A stretch of 64,000 nucleotides of DNA from Altererythrobacter sp. (GCA_023260985.1 JALRKY010000073.1:1-64000), one strand, 5' to 3'; shown: positions 19,349 through 30,173, numbered from the stretch's first letter. Notes: generated by a model from the letters alone, not told the origin. Numbers and translations: made by a program.

Positions 19349-21081
19349 TCGCCGACACGCCCCTCAAACACGGTTGCAGCAATCGGCAATTCTTTCATCG
19401 CGGCGAGGTCGATGGTGAAAGGATCATGGTCTAGCGCGATAAAATCGGCCTTCTTGCCTGCTGCGAGCGACCCGATCTGGCTGTCCATCCCGACCACTTG
19501 CGCCCCTTCAATCGTGACGGCGCGCAAGGCCTTCTCTCGACTGAGGGCCTCGTTCATGCCCCGGTGCTTGCCATCGATCCCTTCGCGCGCTTGCGAAACC
19601 CAGGCTAGGTAGAAAGGATCGATGGGCGCCATGTTGAAATCGCTGTGCAGCCCGATCGGAACGCTGGCGCGTTCTAGCGAACCGAGCCTATTCATTAGCG
19701 AAGCCCGGTCTGGCCCCAAGCCGGCCCTGCCATAGGCCTCGCCCAGTACGCGGATATAGTTTGGCTGGGCTGAAACCATCAGCCCCATACGCGCGATGCG
19801 GCGGGTCTGCGCTTCCGTACAATAACCGAGGTGCTCGAGTGTAGTGTTGCGTAGCGTGCCCTCAGGCAATGGTTCTAAAAGGTCGAGCAGCAGCTCCGTG
19901 CCTTCGTCACCATTGACGTGGATATGCATTGCCAGGCCGGCAGCAGAGAAGCGTGAAATTTGCGTCTGCAGCACTTCGGGTTGGGTGATCCATTTGCCGA
20001 GATGCCCGTCGCTATATCCGGGCGGGCCCATTCGCATGTTCTGTGCGAAAAAGGCACCGTCGACGAACAGTTTGACCCTGCGGTCGAGCGCGACATTGCT
20101 GCTGGCGAAATGACTGCGTTTTTCGGCCAGCCAGGCATCGATATCCTGTGCCATCATCAGCTCGGTCCCGATCGGCATCAGTAGAGTCCGTGCCATGCTC
20201 GCCGGATTGCCGAAACTTCTTGCGATCAGGCTCGCTTCGACGTCGAAACCGGCAAAAATGCCGGTCGCCATGTCGCAAGCGGTGGTTACGCCTCGCGCGC
20301 GGAGAAGCGATGCCAAGTCGGAGAAACCCTTAGCCATGCGGTCGGGAGAGAGCAGCACGGGTCGCAGCTTGCCAATTGCCACCAGCAGGCCGGTTTCGGA
20401 GAATACGCCGCGCTCGAAACTGCTGTGCGCTGGGTCTGCGTCCACCGAATCGAGCGCAACCGAAAAGCTTTCTGCGGTGCCGAGGCCAAGCGACTTAAGC
20501 CCGGCACTGTTGGCATAAATGTCGTGGAAACTCCGCTGCCACACAAAGACGGGTCGATCAGGCGAAATCGCATCGAGTACGGCCTTGTCAAGCGGACCAT
20601 GGAACAGTTCATGATGGCCCCACACCACCAATGGCTCAGCCGTGTCCGAGCGCAGCAACTGCCTGAGTCGGGCGCGCCAATTGTCCTGCCCCACGATTCC
20701 GGACCAATGACCTGAAGGCAGGTGCCATTCGTCGGGAGCAAGGAAGGGCAGGTTGAGCATCACCGCCGATTGCATGGGGTGGATATGCGGATCTATCAGC
20801 CCTGGGAACAGAACATTGCGGGCAAACCTCCGGTCGAATTTGATTTCGCGACCGTTGGTCCAGGCGGCAAGGCCATCCATGCTTTCGCTTAGCCCCAAGA
20901 TCGTTCCTTCCGATACCGCCATGAAGCGCGCGGAGGGCAGTGACCTCTCCATTGTGACGATTCGTGCTGCTTCGAATACGGTTACCGGACCGGGCCAAGG
21001 TTTAAGGGCAGGCGCTGCCGCCATTATCGGTGCTCCTGCAAGCCCCGCTAAAACCTTGCGTCTGTCAAAGCCGGATTGCAT
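19345..21081 (-). CDS. Exported YtcJ-like metal-dependent amidohydrolase
   Basis: This 578-residue amidohydrolase-superfamily enzyme is of the YtcJ type. The N terminus has twin arginines (FDRRKVLAGLAGA) and a hydrophobic stretch ending in AAAPA, predicting Tat export. Metal-site features are GLIDPHIHP, the HIHVNGD segment, TTLEHLGY and GLHSDFN, with the late IEGAQVVGMDSQIGSLAAGKKADFIALD typical of the superfamily composite domain. ATG 21081 has GGGGAGG five bases upstream; GTG 21087 is less good. The substrate is unknown. It lies between dapA and smpB on the opposite strand to both. Confidence 0.88.
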   Translation of the reverse strand: MQSGFDRRKVLAGLAGAPIMAAAPALKPWPGPVTVFEAARIVTMERSLPSARFMAVSEGTILGLSESMDGLAAWTNGREIKFDRRFARNVLFPGLIDPHIHPMQSAVMLNLPFLAPDEWHLPSGHWSGIVGQDNWRARLRQLLRSDTAEPLVVWGHHELFHGPLDKAVLDAISPDRPVFVWQRSFHDIYANSAGLKSLGLGTAESFSVALDSVDADPAHSSFERGVFSETGLLVAIGKLRPVLLSPDRMAKGFSDLASLLRARGVTTACDMATGIFAGFDVEASLIARSFGNPASMARTLLMPIGTELMMAQDIDAWLAEKRSHFASSNVALDRRVKLFVDGAFFAQNMRMGPPGYSDGHLGKWITQPEVLQTQISRFSAAGLAMHIHVNGDEGTELLLDLLEPLPEGTLRNTTLEHLGYCTEAQTRRIARMGLMVSAQPNYIRVLGEAYGRAGLGPDRASLMNRLGSLERASVPIGLHSDFNMAPIDPFYLAWVSQAREGIDGKHRGMNEALSREKALRAVTIEGAQVVGMDSQIGSLAAGKKADFIALDHDPFTIDLAAMKELPIAATVFEGRVGD

Positions 21082-21190
21082 GCGCACCTCCCCGTAAGTC
21101 GACCTACCTTCGGCTTGCGCACAGGATCTGGCAAGAAGCGATAGGGGGGGCTTTCGCTATTTCCAAACCCTCCCTACATGGTGCGCCACC

Positions 21191-21673
21191 ATGGCCCGTC
21201 CCAAGCCCGAAACCTTCGACAAGCAGAAAGTCGTCGCCGAGAACCGGCGCGCGCGCTTCGACTATGCGATCGAGGACAAGTTCGAGGCCGGGCTGGCTCT
21301 GCAGGGCACCGAAGTGAAGGCTTTGCGCGCGGGCGAGGCATCGATTTCGGAGAGCTATGCCGAAGTGCGCGACGGCCAGGTCTGGCTCGTCAACGCGAAC
21401 ATGCCCGAATATAGCCACGGCAACCGGCTCAATCACGAGCCGCGCCGCCCGCGCAAGCTGCTTCTGCACGAGCGCGAAATCGAAAAGCTTTTCGGTGCTG
21501 TCGAACGCAAGGGGATGACGCTGATCCCGCTGTCGATCTATTTCAACCGGACGGGCCGCGCGAAAGTGGAACTGGCGCTGGCCAAGGGCAAGCAGGCGCA
21601 TGACAAGCGGCAGTCGATCAAGGAACGCGACTGGAAGCGCGACAAGGCACGGCTGATGCGTGATCGCGGCTGA
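21191..21673 (+). CDS. smpB: SsrA-binding protein SmpB
   Basis: SmpB delivers tmRNA to stalled ribosomes for trans-translation. The 160-residue beta-barrel protein has [64 protein letters not shown] and the basic C-terminal tail [19 protein letters not shown] that occupies the decoding centre. The start is ATG 21191. The tmRNA gene itself was not seen in this window. It stands 144 bases upstream of the DUF2062-cckA pair, same strand. Confidence 0.96.
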   Translation: MARPKPETFDKQKVVAENRRARFDYAIEDKFEAGLALQGTEVKALRAGEASISESYAEVRDGQVWLVNANMPEYSHGNRLNHEPRRPRKLLLHEREIEKLFGAVERKGMTLIPLSIYFNRTGRAKVELALAKGKQAHDKRQSIKERDWKRDKARLMRDRG

Positions 21674-21817
21674 CTAGACCTTTTTAGGTCGGCGATTCAC
21701 CATATTGTCAGGGAAATCCTGATACCCATATCGACCGGAACAAACGCTTCGCCGAACTCCCCCTTTGCCCCCCTTGCGGATCGATGGGTTTAGGAGCAAG
21801 GCGGCGGCGGAAAAGAC

Positions 21818-22405
21818 ATGGCGACACGATCGAAAACCTGGCTGGCTGACAAATTGCGCGCTTATTTCCCCAAGCGTGAGGAAATGGCGCGCAATCGCTA
21901 TATGGCGCCTATTGCGCATCGTGTCCTGTCGCCCGAATTGTGGCGCTTCACGCGCCGTTCGGTCCCGCGCGGCGTCGCACTGGGCCTGTTCGCGGCCTTC
22001 ATTGTGCCGATCGGGCAGATTTTCCTTGCCGCTTTCCTGGCCCTGCCGATGCGCGCCAACGTGCCGCTGGCCGCCGCAGTCACTTTCGTGACCAATCCCT
22101 TCACCCTGCCCTTCTGGCTGGTGGTGGGCAACAAGGTCGGCGCCTTCACGCTCAAGGTTGACGCCGTGACCGTTGGCGTAGCCAACCAGAGTATTGAAAG
22201 CGGCAAGTTTGCTTGGCTGTTCGAACTTTTCGAGTTGGCCGGCGTCACCGCCTTCGGATTCGTGGTGATGGCGATCGTGACCTCGGCGCTCGGCTATGTT
22301 GTTTCCGGCGCCGTTTGGCGGGTGATCGTCTCGCGCCGCCGGGCGCAGCGGCTGCGCAAGATGGAAGCGCGGCTCGACCAGCGGCTGGGGGCACATCACG
22401 GATGA
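21818..22405 (+). CDS. DUF2062 membrane protein
   Basis: This 195-residue protein has an N-terminal amphipathic and basic region (WRFTRRSVPRGVALGLFAAF) and hydrophobic segments around IVPIGQIFLAAFLALPMRANVPLAAAVTFVTNPFTLPFWL, the central DUF2062 signature with the conserved N and P residues. A last helix precedes a basic coiled tail (SRRRAQRLRKMEARLDQRL). Its role is unknown. ATG 21818 is a good start, and its stop overlaps the start of cckA (ATGA), so the two are probably translationally coupled. Confidence 0.9.
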   Translation: MATRSKTWLADKLRAYFPKREEMARNRYMAPIAHRVLSPELWRFTRRSVPRGVALGLFAAFIVPIGQIFLAAFLALPMRANVPLAAAVTFVTNPFTLPFWLVVGNKVGAFTLKVDAVTVGVANQSIESGKFAWLFELFELAGVTAFGFVVMAIVTSALGYVVSGAVWRVIVSRRRAQRLRKMEARLDQRLGAHHG

Positions 22406-24855
22406 AACCGGATGGGGGGTTATTGCATATTAGGGCGATAAGCGTTTCGACTAGATTGTTCGGGGGCATCGCGGTCGCGCTCCTTGCCAGCACTGGCGTG
22501 CTCTGGCTCGCAACCGGCGAAGGGCTGGTGGTCTTGGCCTATGCGCTGGGGCTGGTCGTGCTACTTGCAGGAGGGCTGGCGTTACAGCGCCTGCAGGAGC
22601 GGCCCGAGAACGACCAGCTTGCCGTACCCGACTGGTCGGTGACCGTGGCGGCGATTGAGCAGGCCGGTGAGGGGGTGGCGATTACCGACCGCGCCAACCG
22701 GCTCACCTGCGCCAATTCCGCCTATGCCGAGTGGTTCGGCGCGGACACTGCTCCGCCCCACTTGCCGCTCGAACGCGCCGGTCTGGAAGAACTGGTGCGG
22801 CTCGTCCGGCGCGCCTGGCGCGACGGATTCGCCAAGACTGAGCGCCTTGAAAGCGAGGGTGGCCAACAGCAGTGGACTGTCAGCGTGGAACGGGCTGGGC
22901 GGGGCGACGACCACCTGATCTGGCGTTTCCAGAAGATCGAGCCGAAGATCGCCGATCCGCTGGTCAGCTATGATGTGACGGGGCCGTTTGGGCGCATGCT
23001 TGCGCGTGCTGGCATCGAAGCGGCGATTACCGGGCCGGACGGGATGATCAAGAGCGCCAGCGCGGGCTTTGCCGAGCGTGCGGTAGGCGATCCCAATTCC
23101 ACGCTTGCCGGGCAGGACTTCGTCTCTTTCCTGCGTTCGGACGATCGCGACCGGATATTTTTTGCCCGCGAAGGCCGCACGGGCACGCCGCAAACGTTGA
23201 TCCATGTGCCGCTCGACGATCCTGACGGCCCCGCGAATACCGGCCCTGAAGAGGCACAATCGCTGATGCTGCTGGTCGACAGCGGCGTGGGGATCGGAGC
23301 GGGCTGGGAAGCATCGTCGCAAGGCGTCGCGCAGCTCGAAACGCTGCTGGGGCAATTGCCGCTCGGCTTGGCCATGACCGATCGCGACGGGCGCTTCCTG
23401 TTCTCGAACGACGCTTTCCTGCGCGCGGTCGAGCGCGAAGAGCGCGGCCTGCCCGCTTTTCCGACCGACCTCGTTGTGCGCGAAGACAAAGCGGCACTAT
23501 CCGACGCCGTCCGCCGCCACGGGCGCGGCCCCGCCACCAGCGGCAATATGGCGATCCGGTTGGCCAGTGCGCCTGACGATACGGTTTCGCTGGGGCTCGC
23601 CGGGGTGCGCGGGCTGGGCGAAGCGGCGGTGTTGTTGAACCTGGCGGATTCGACCCAGGAAGCCCAGCTGCGGCGGCAAGTGGCGCAGGCGACCAAGATG
23701 CAGGCCGTGGGCCAGCTCGCAGGCGGCGTTGCGCATGACTTCAACAATGTGCTGACCGCGATCATTGGCACTTGCGACCTCATGCTGCTGCGCCACACGC
23801 CAGGCGATAGCGATTATGACGATATCCAGCAGATCCGAAACAATTCGAACCGCGCGGCATCGCTGACGCGGCAATTGCTCGCTTTCTCGCGACAGCAGAC
23901 TCTCCGCCCGGAAATCGTCCAGCTGCCCGACGTGGTCAGCGAAGTGGCCCCGCTCATCAAGCGACTGCTGGGCGAGAAGATCGAATACAAGGTCAAGCAT
24001 GATCGTGACCTGAGCCCGGTGCGGGCCGACCCGCAGCAGCTTGAACAGGTGATCATGAATCTGGCGGTCAATGCACGCGACGCGATCCAGTCGCACCGTG
24101 GCGGTGCGGGTCAAATCACTCTCACCACGCGTCGCATCAACATGCGCCAGGTCGAACAGATGAGTTCGGAAATCTTGCCCGCAGCCGACTACACCGTGCT
24201 GGTGGTCGAAGACACCGGCGGCGGGATTCCACCGCAAGTCATGCCCAAGCTGTTCGAACCCTTCTTCACCACGAAGGAGAAGGGGAAGGGCACCGGTCTG
24301 GGCCTCTCCACCGCCTATGGTATCGTCAAGCAATCGGGCGGCTTCCTGTTCGCGGATAATGTGAAGGGCACAGGCGGCCGTGTGATCGGCGCGCGCTTCT
24401 CGGTCTATCTGCCCGCGCATCATGGTGCCGTTCCGCAGGCTCCGCAGGCGCCGGTCGAGCAGGAAGCCAGCGAATGGTCGGGCGGCGGCCGGATCCTGCT
24501 GGTCGAGGATGAAGACATGGTGCGAGCCGTGGCCGAACGCGCGCTCAGCCGCGCAGGCTATGTCGTTACCGCCCGCAGCGATGGCGAAGAAGGCCTCTCC
24601 GCGATTACCTCAGGGGGCGAGTTCGACCTCGTCGTGAGCGACGTGGTGATGCCGGGCATGGACGGCCCGGCGATGGCGCGCGCGATCCGCCAAACGCATC
24701 CTGACCTGCCGGTCCTGTTCATGTCGGGCTATGCAGAAGAGCAGTTGCGCAAGGATATCGATATTCCCAAGATGCACTTCCTGGCCAAGCCGTTCAGCGT
24801 GCAGGACATCAGCGACAAGGCGGCCGGGATAATGCGCGGATTAGCCAAGCGCTAG
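22402..24855 (+). CDS. cckA: Hybrid histidine kinase CckA
   Basis: CckA is the membrane kinase/phosphatase which, through ChpT, controls CtrA and CpdR in alphaproteobacteria. The 817-residue protein has two N-terminal membrane helices, PAS-like regions (AIEQAGEGVAITDRANR; LGQLPLGLAMTDRDGR), a HisKA domain with His445 in GGVAHDFNN, an HATPase domain (NLAVNARDAI, EDTGGGIPP, GTGLGLSTAYGIV) and a C-terminal receiver with phospho-acceptor Asp747 in VSDVVMPGMDG. The layout matches Caulobacter CckA. ATG 22402 overlaps the DUF2062 stop. The cpdR-like gene at 34.0 kb encodes a probable downstream target. Confidence 0.93.
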   Translation: MKPDGGLLHIRAISVSTRLFGGIAVALLASTGVLWLATGEGLVVLAYALGLVVLLAGGLALQRLQERPENDQLAVPDWSVTVAAIEQAGEGVAITDRANRLTCANSAYAEWFGADTAPPHLPLERAGLEELVRLVRRAWRDGFAKTERLESEGGQQQWTVSVERAGRGDDHLIWRFQKIEPKIADPLVSYDVTGPFGRMLARAGIEAAITGPDGMIKSASAGFAERAVGDPNSTLAGQDFVSFLRSDDRDRIFFAREGRTGTPQTLIHVPLDDPDGPANTGPEEAQSLMLLVDSGVGIGAGWEASSQGVAQLETLLGQLPLGLAMTDRDGRFLFSNDAFLRAVEREERGLPAFPTDLVVREDKAALSDAVRRHGRGPATSGNMAIRLASAPDDTVSLGLAGVRGLGEAAVLLNLADSTQEAQLRRQVAQATKMQAVGQLAGGVAHDFNNVLTAIIGTCDLMLLRHTPGDSDYDDIQQIRNNSNRAASLTRQLLAFSRQQTLRPEIVQLPDVVSEVAPLIKRLLGEKIEYKVKHDRDLSPVRADPQQLEQVIMNLAVNARDAIQSHRGGAGQITLTTRRINMRQVEQMSSEILPAADYTVLVVEDTGGGIPPQVMPKLFEPFFTTKEKGKGTGLGLSTAYGIVKQSGGFLFADNVKGTGGRVIGARFSVYLPAHHGAVPQAPQAPVEQEASEWSGGGRILLVEDEDMVRAVAERALSRAGYVVTARSDGEEGLSAITSGGEFDLVVSDVVMPGMDGPAMARAIRQTHPDLPVLFMSGYAEEQLRKDIDIPKMHFLAKPFSVQDISDKAAGIMRGLAKR

Positions 24856-24943
24856 CCCGGTTTTCCTCGCCGGACAGCATTCGTTCACCTTCATATGGTG
24901 AAACAGTGACTTGGTAAGCCGGGAGGAGGAAATCATAGCGAAT

Positions 24944-25237
24944 TTGCGCAAGTGGAAGCTGGCCTTGCTTGTGGGCGGCCTGTTGGCGACGAGCACAGCG
25001 GTCCTTTCGCAATCCGGCGACAGGGCGCAGAAGTCGGACTGGGAGGAAATACGCGCGGTCCTGACCAATGCACGCAGCGAAAGCGCCACTGTCCGGCTCG
25101 AGATCGGGCCGGCCTCGAATTGGCAGGTGCGCCCGGTGCGCGGGCTCGAACTGAAAGATCGCAACCAGGTGATCACGGCCAAGGTAAAACCGGACGGCAC
25201 CGCGGAATTGCGATTCTGGCTCCGCTACACCGACTGA
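24944..25237 (+). CDS. Small secreted protein of unknown function, unusual start
   Basis: The product (about 97 residues) starts LRKWKLALLVGGLLATSTAVLS, a signal peptide or anchor, followed by a short beta-rich domain (EEIRAVLTNARSESATVRLEIG...WQVRPVRGLELKDRNQVITAKVKPDGTAELRFWLRYTD). There is no ATG. The strong ribosome-binding stretch GGGAGGAGG at 24920-24928 lies five bases before an ATA (24935) and 15 before TTG 24944; an upstream TTG at 24911 precedes the ribosome-binding site and is unlikely. Either a TTG start with long spacing or a rare ATA start is needed. It sits alone between cckA and recA, and I do not recognise the family. Confidence 0.65.
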   Translation: MRKWKLALLVGGLLATSTAVLSQSGDRAQKSDWEEIRAVLTNARSESATVRLEIGPASNWQVRPVRGLELKDRNQVITAKVKPDGTAELRFWLRYTD

Positions 25238-25263
25238 AAAACGGGCCTACAGGAAAAAGTTTC

Positions 25264-25278
25264 GTTCTCCACTTGTTC
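25264..25278 (+). promoter_or_regulatory. SOS box (LexA site) of recA
   Basis: The sequence GTTC-TCCACTT-GTTC is an exact match to the alphaproteobacterial LexA operator GTTC-N7-GTTC, 85 bases before the recA start. The second half-site also forms an inverted repeat with GAACAA (TTGTTC-TTTTG-GAACAA, 25273-25289). LexA repression released by RecA on DNA damage is expected. Confidence 0.88.
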
Positions 25279-25363
25279 TTTTGGAACAAACCAGATACAT
25301 AGCCTTCCAACAGGGCAGTCGATAACCGGCTATCGGCCCTAGGCAAGCAAGGGAGGCCATGCG

Positions 25364-26428
25364 ATGGCGACGAATCTGAAACTGGTTGAAAAGGAGTCAT
25401 CCGTGGATCGTCAGAAGGCGCTCGAGGCCGCGCTTGCCCAGATTGACCGGGCCTTTGGCAAGGGCTCGGCGATGAAGCTGGGCTCGAAGGAAGCTATGAA
25501 TGTCGAATCGATTTCGACCGGCTCGCTCGGCCTCGACATTGCGCTGGGTATCGGCGGTCTGCCCAAGGGCCGCGTTATCGAAGTCTATGGCCCCGAAAGT
25601 TCGGGCAAGACCACGCTGGCACTGCATGTCATTGCGGAAGCACAGAAGAACGGCGGCACTGCTGCCTTTGTCGATGCCGAACACGCGCTCGACCCGGTCT
25701 ATGCCAAGGCGCTGGGCGTCGATATCGACGAGCTGATCGTTTCGCAGCCCGATACGGGCGAACAGGCGCTCGAAATCACTGACACGCTGGTGCGCTCGAA
25801 TGCAATCGACGTGCTGGTGGTGGACTCGGTCGCTGCACTGGTGCCGCGGGCCGAAATCGAAGGCGAGATGGGTGACAGCCATGTCGGCCTGCAGGCGCGC
25901 CTCATGTCGCAGTCGCTGCGAAAGCTGACCGGTTCGATCAGCCGCTCGAAGTGCATGGTGATATTCATCAACCAGCTCCGCATGAAGATCGGTGTGATGT
26001 ACGGTAACCCCGAAACCACGACCGGCGGCAATGCGCTCAAGTTCTACGCTTCGGTCCGTCTCGACATCCGCCGCACCGGACAGATCAAGGACCGCGACGA
26101 CATCGTGGGCAACACCACTCGTGTGAAAGTAGTCAAGAACAAGGTAGCCCCGCCGTTCAAGCAGGTCGAATTCGATATCATGTATGGCGAAGGCATTTCG
26201 AAGATCGGCGAGATCCTCGACCTGGGCGTCAAGGCAGGGCTGGTCGAGAAGTCTGGCAGCTGGTTCTCCTGTGACAGTATCCGGATCGGCCAGGGCCGCG
26301 AGAATGCCAAGCAATACCTCAAGGACAATCCCGAGATTTGCGACAAGTTGGAAGCTGCCATTCGCAGCCAGACCGACAAGGTCGCCGAGGAGATGATGAC
26401 GGGCCCGGACGCGGATCCCGAAGACTGA
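25364..26428 (+). CDS. recA: Recombinase RecA
   Basis: RecA forms filaments on single-stranded DNA for homologous recombination and triggers LexA self-cleavage. The 354-residue protein has the P-loop GPESSGKT at residues 76-83, the [10 protein letters not shown] segment, [16 protein letters not shown], the loop [17 protein letters not shown], and [19 protein letters not shown]. The acidic tail ends TGPDADPED. The start is ATG 25364 behind AGGGAGG. An SOS box lies in the promoter and an intrinsic terminator follows, so it is a single-gene unit. Confidence 0.98.
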   Translation: MATNLKLVEKESSVDRQKALEAALAQIDRAFGKGSAMKLGSKEAMNVESISTGSLGLDIALGIGGLPKGRVIEVYGPESSGKTTLALHVIAEAQKNGGTAAFVDAEHALDPVYAKALGVDIDELIVSQPDTGEQALEITDTLVRSNAIDVLVVDSVAALVPRAEIEGEMGDSHVGLQARLMSQSLRKLTGSISRSKCMVIFINQLRMKIGVMYGNPETTTGGNALKFYASVRLDIRRTGQIKDRDDIVGNTTRVKVVKNKVAPPFKQVEFDIMYGEGISKIGEILDLGVKAGLVEKSGSWFSCDSIRIGQGRENAKQYLKDNPEICDKLEAAIRSQTDKVAEEMMTGPDADPED

Positions 26429-26478
26429 CCCTCAAGCGGGAGCAGCCGGTCCTTTCGGACCCGCGCCCGGAAACCCGG

Positions 26479-26523
26479 AAAGCCGGCGTGCGCCTCTCCC
26501 CTCGAAAGGCTGCGCCGGCTTTT
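26479..26523 (+). terminator. Intrinsic terminator after recA
   Basis: AAAGCCGGCG at 26479-26488 pairs perfectly with CGCCGGCTTT at 26513-26522 around a 24-base loop that can itself pair at its base, ending in TTTT. It lies 50 bases after the recA stop. Confidence 0.7.
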
Positions 26524-26628
26524 CGCTGTCTGCACCATATGTTGCATTCCCCCGTGCCATCGAGCATGGCTCGCGCGGCGGCACCGGCAAGATCCGGGGT
26601 GCGTGGAAGAGACGGAGTGGGATTCGAT

Positions 26629-27465
26629 ATGGCCGAAATGGATGCACAGGAGTGGCAGGGGCGCGTGGGGAAATCCTGGGCGCATGAATGGCAGCGGACC
26701 GATCGCAGCTTTTCGCATCTCACTGCCGAACTCGAATGGCGCATCCTCGAACTTGAATTCACCCGCGCTCTCGATGTCGGCTGCGGTGCGGGGGAACTCT
26801 CGCTCAAGGTCGCAAGACAAAGACCCACAGCCGACATGATCGGGGTCGACATTTCTCCCGATCTGATCGAGGCGGCGCGCGGGCGGGCCGGCGATGCACC
26901 CAACCTGCGTTTCGAACTTGCCGATGCTGCAACCTGGCAGCCTGGGGCCGATGCCAAGCCGGACCTGCTTATGTCGCGCCATGGCGTGATGTTCTTCCCC
27001 GATCCCGTGGCGGCTTTCGCGAACCTGCATGCGGCCACCGCTAGCGGTGCGCAGATGGTATTCTCCTGCTTCCGCGAGGTTTCGCACAATCCTTTCTTCG
27101 GCGATGCGGGCCGCCTGATCCCTGCAGGTCCGGGTTCGCCTGATCCCGATCCCTATGCACCGGGGCCCTTCGCCTTTGCCGAAAGCGCGCGTGTCGAGCG
27201 TATCCTATCGGATGCGGGGTGGCGTGATATCCGCTTCGAGCCGTTCGACTTTGCCATGATCGCGGGTGCCGGTAACGATCCTGTCGCGGACGCCGTCAGC
27301 TATTTCAGCCGCATCGGTCCTGCAGCACGCGCGCTAGCAGGGATGGACGATACGGCGCGTACGGAGGTTCAGGTCAAACTTGCCGAACTCGCGAAACACA
27401 ATCTGAAAGACGGTATCGTCAGTTTAGGCGCGGGCGTCTGGATCGTTTCCGCATCGCACAATTAG
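26629..27465 (+). CDS. Class I SAM-dependent methyltransferase
   Basis: This 278-residue Rossmann-fold methyltransferase has the SAM motif [12 protein letters not shown], motif [16 protein letters not shown] and a following FELADAATW acidic loop. [24 protein letters not shown] is the post-motif strand and helix. The substrate is unknown; the layout resembles ubiquinone/menaquinone or small-molecule methyltransferases. ATG 26629 (MAEMDAQEW) has GGAG upstream; the frame is open from 26338, overlapping the recA end, which is not credible. It lies between recA and alaS on the same strand. Confidence 0.88.
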   Translation: MAEMDAQEWQGRVGKSWAHEWQRTDRSFSHLTAELEWRILELEFTRALDVGCGAGELSLKVARQRPTADMIGVDISPDLIEAARGRAGDAPNLRFELADAATWQPGADAKPDLLMSRHGVMFFPDPVAAFANLHAATASGAQMVFSCFREVSHNPFFGDAGRLIPAGPGSPDPDPYAPGPFAFAESARVERILSDAGWRDIRFEPFDFAMIAGAGNDPVADAVSYFSRIGPAARALAGMDDTARTEVQVKLAELAKHNLKDGIVSLGAGVWIVSASHN

Positions 27466-27515
27466 GCGGCGATAACGCCTTGCCGCAGGCGCGGCTAAGC
27501 CCTAACTGCGCTTGC

Positions 27516-30173
27516 ATGACGTCGACCAACGATATCCGCCGGTCCTTCCTCGACTATTTCGCAGGCACAGGCCATGCTGCGATTCCGAGCGCACCGCTCG
27601 TACCATATAATGATCCCACGTTGATGTTCGTCAACGCAGGCATGGTGCCCTTCAAGAATGCCTTCACCGGGCTCGAGACGCCGCCCGCACCGCGCGCCAC
27701 CAGCTCGCAGAAATGCGTGCGCGCGGGGGGCAAACATAACGACCTCGACAATGTCGGTTATACCGCGCGTCACCACACCTTCTTCGAAATGCTCGGAAAT
27801 TTCTCTTTCGGGGATTATTTTAAAGAGCAGGCGATCCTGCATGCATGGACGCTGCTGACGAAGGATTGGGGCATTTCGCCCGATCGGCTTACCGTCACTG
27901 TCTATCACACTGACGATGAGGCGTTCGACCTGTGGCGCAAGATTTCGGGCCTGCCCGAAGAACGCATTATCCGTATCCCGACCAAGGACAATTTCTGGGC
28001 GATGGGTTCGGATGGTCCATGCGGGCCGTGTTCGGAAATCTTCTATGACCACGGTGACCACATCTTTGGCGGCCCCCCGGGCAGCCCGGACGAGGATGGC
28101 GACCGCTTCGTCGAGATATGGAACTTGGTGTTCATGCAGTTCGAGCAAGCAGCCGATGAAATCGTTGGGGAACTGCCCAAGCCTTCGATCGACACCGGCA
28201 TGGGACTCGAACGCATCGCAGCGGTGATGCAGGGCGAGCATGACAATTACGACACGGACACTTTCAAGGCACTGATCGCCGCTTCGGAGAACCTTACCGG
28301 AGTGAAGGCTGCTGGCGAATACAAGGCGAGCCACCGCGTGATCGCCGATCATCTGCGTTCGACCAGTTTCCTTATGGCCGATGGTGTGCTGCCTTCGAAC
28401 GAAGGGCGCGGTTATGTGTTGAGGCGGATCATGCGTCGCGCGATGCGCCACGCACACCTCCTTGGCGCGAGCGAGCCGCTGATGCACCGGCTCGTGCCTG
28501 CGCTGGTGACCGAAATGGGCCAGGCTTATCCAGAGCTCTTGCGTGGCCAGGCGCTGATCCAGGAAGTGCTGCAGCGCGAGGAAACCCAGTTCCGTCGCAC
28601 GCTCGAGAAGGGCCTGCGCCTGCTCGACGAGGCCACCGGTACGATGGGCGAGGGTGGCGAACTCGACGGCGAAACCGCGTTTAAGCTCTATGACACCTTT
28701 GGCTTCCCTTACGACCTGACCGAAGATGCGCTGCGTTCGCGCAGCATCGGCGTTGATCGCGCGGGCTTCGATGCGGCGATGGAGCGGCAAAAGGCTGCCG
28801 CGCGCGCGGCGTGGAAAGGCTCGGGCGATGCCGCAGCAGGCGATGTCTGGTTCGACATCGCCGAGCGCGAAGGCGCAACCGAATTCACTGGCTATGCCTC
28901 GACCAGCGGGGAAGGACGCGTGGTCGCTCTCGTAAAGGACGGTACCGAAACCGACCGTGCCGAAGCGGGCGAGGAGGTAACCATCCTGACCAACCAGACT
29001 CCGTTCTACGGCGAAAGCGGCGGTCAGACCGGCGATGGCGGCAGCATCACTACCGCTACCGGTCTCAAGGCTGAAGTCACCGACACCTCCAAGCCGCTCG
29101 GCCGATTGCATGCGCATCATGCGAAAGTGGCGGAGGGCGCGATCGCCGTGGGCGATACGGTGCACCTTGCGATCGACACTGCGCGGCGCGACCGCATTCG
29201 CGCCAACCATTCGGCTACGCACCTTGTGCATACCGCATTGCGCAACACGCTGGGCGCTCATGTGACGCAAAAGGGTTCGCTGGTCGCGGACGACCGGTTC
29301 CGCTTCGACTTCTCGCATCCCAAGCCGCTGACTGCTGAGGAAGTCGCTTCGATCGAAGCCGAAGTGAATGCCGAGATCCGCGCGAACGAGCCGGTCGGCA
29401 CGCGGTTGATGAGCCCCGACGATGCCGTAGCCGCCGGAGCGTTGGCGCTGTTCGGTGAAAAGTATGGCGACGAAGTGCGCGTGCTCTCGATGGGCCGAAA
29501 GGGCGATGGCGGGCGCAACTATTCGGTCGAACTTTGCGGCGGCACGCACGTAAAGGCGACCGGCGATATCGGCATCTTCCGCATCGTATCCGAAGGCGCG
29601 GTCAGCTCGGGCGTGCGCCGCATCGAGGCGCTCACGGGCGAAGCTGCGCGGCGCTGGCTGGTCGATCGTGAAGAAGCGCTAAAGGCAGCAGCGAGCGAGA
29701 TCCGCGTCAGGGCCGAGGAAGTCCCGGCGCGGCTCGCGGCCCTGCTCGACGAGCGCAAGCGGCTCGAGAAGGAACTGGCCGATGCCAAGAAGGCGCTTGC
29801 CCTGGGCGGCGGCGGCTCTGCCGGTGCTGCACAGAACGCGGACGAGTACATTGCGGGCGTTAAATTCAGGGGGCAGGTGCTCGAAGGGCTCGATCCCAAG
29901 GACCTGCGTGCCTTGCTCGACGAGGTGAAGCAGGCCCTCGGCTCGGGAATTGCGGCGGCGGTTGCGGTAAATGACGGCAAGGCTGCCTTTGCAGTGGTGG
30001 TGACCGACGATCTGACCAATCGCTTCAACGCGGTCGAACTGGTCCGTGCCGGTGTGGAAGCCCTTGGCGGGAAGGGCGGGGGTGGCCGCCCCGACATGGC
30101 GCAGGGCGGCGGGCCGGACGGAAGCAAAGGGCAGGATGCTCTCAGCGCAGTGCGGAAGGTTATCGCTTCCTAA
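27516..30173 (+). CDS. alaS: Alanine--tRNA ligase
   Basis: AlaRS charges tRNA-Ala and edits mischarged Ser and Gly. The 885-residue protein shows the class II catalytic core ([44 protein letters not shown]), the editing domain with [11 protein letters not shown] and the CGGTH zinc motif, then a coiled coil and a C-terminal Gly-rich C-Ala domain ([16 protein letters not shown]). The start is ATG 27516 ([12 protein letters not shown]); the in-frame upstream ATG at 27480 adds non-family residues. The stop overlaps the ATG of the next gene by one base (TAATG). Confidence 0.98.
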   Translation: MTSTNDIRRSFLDYFAGTGHAAIPSAPLVPYNDPTLMFVNAGMVPFKNAFTGLETPPAPRATSSQKCVRAGGKHNDLDNVGYTARHHTFFEMLGNFSFGDYFKEQAILHAWTLLTKDWGISPDRLTVTVYHTDDEAFDLWRKISGLPEERIIRIPTKDNFWAMGSDGPCGPCSEIFYDHGDHIFGGPPGSPDEDGDRFVEIWNLVFMQFEQAADEIVGELPKPSIDTGMGLERIAAVMQGEHDNYDTDTFKALIAASENLTGVKAAGEYKASHRVIADHLRSTSFLMADGVLPSNEGRGYVLRRIMRRAMRHAHLLGASEPLMHRLVPALVTEMGQAYPELLRGQALIQEVLQREETQFRRTLEKGLRLLDEATGTMGEGGELDGETAFKLYDTFGFPYDLTEDALRSRSIGVDRAGFDAAMERQKAAARAAWKGSGDAAAGDVWFDIAEREGATEFTGYASTSGEGRVVALVKDGTETDRAEAGEEVTILTNQTPFYGESGGQTGDGGSITTATGLKAEVTDTSKPLGRLHAHHAKVAEGAIAVGDTVHLAIDTARRDRIRANHSATHLVHTALRNTLGAHVTQKGSLVADDRFRFDFSHPKPLTAEEVASIEAEVNAEIRANEPVGTRLMSPDDAVAAGALALFGEKYGDEVRVLSMGRKGDGGRNYSVELCGGTHVKATGDIGIFRIVSEGAVSSGVRRIEALTGEAARRWLVDREEALKAAASEIRVRAEEVPARLAALLDERKRLEKELADAKKALALGGGGSAGAAQNADEYIAGVKFRGQVLEGLDPKDLRALLDEVKQALGSGIAAAVAVNDGKAAFAVVVTDDLTNRFNAVELVRAGVEALGGKGGGGRPDMAQGGGPDGSKGQDALSAVRKVIAS

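Noticed and set aside
27495-29549. 684-codon open frame antisense to alaS
   Set aside because: It lies wholly inside alaS on the other strand, has no domain and no ribosome-binding site. Codon bias of GC-rich genes commonly opens such frames.
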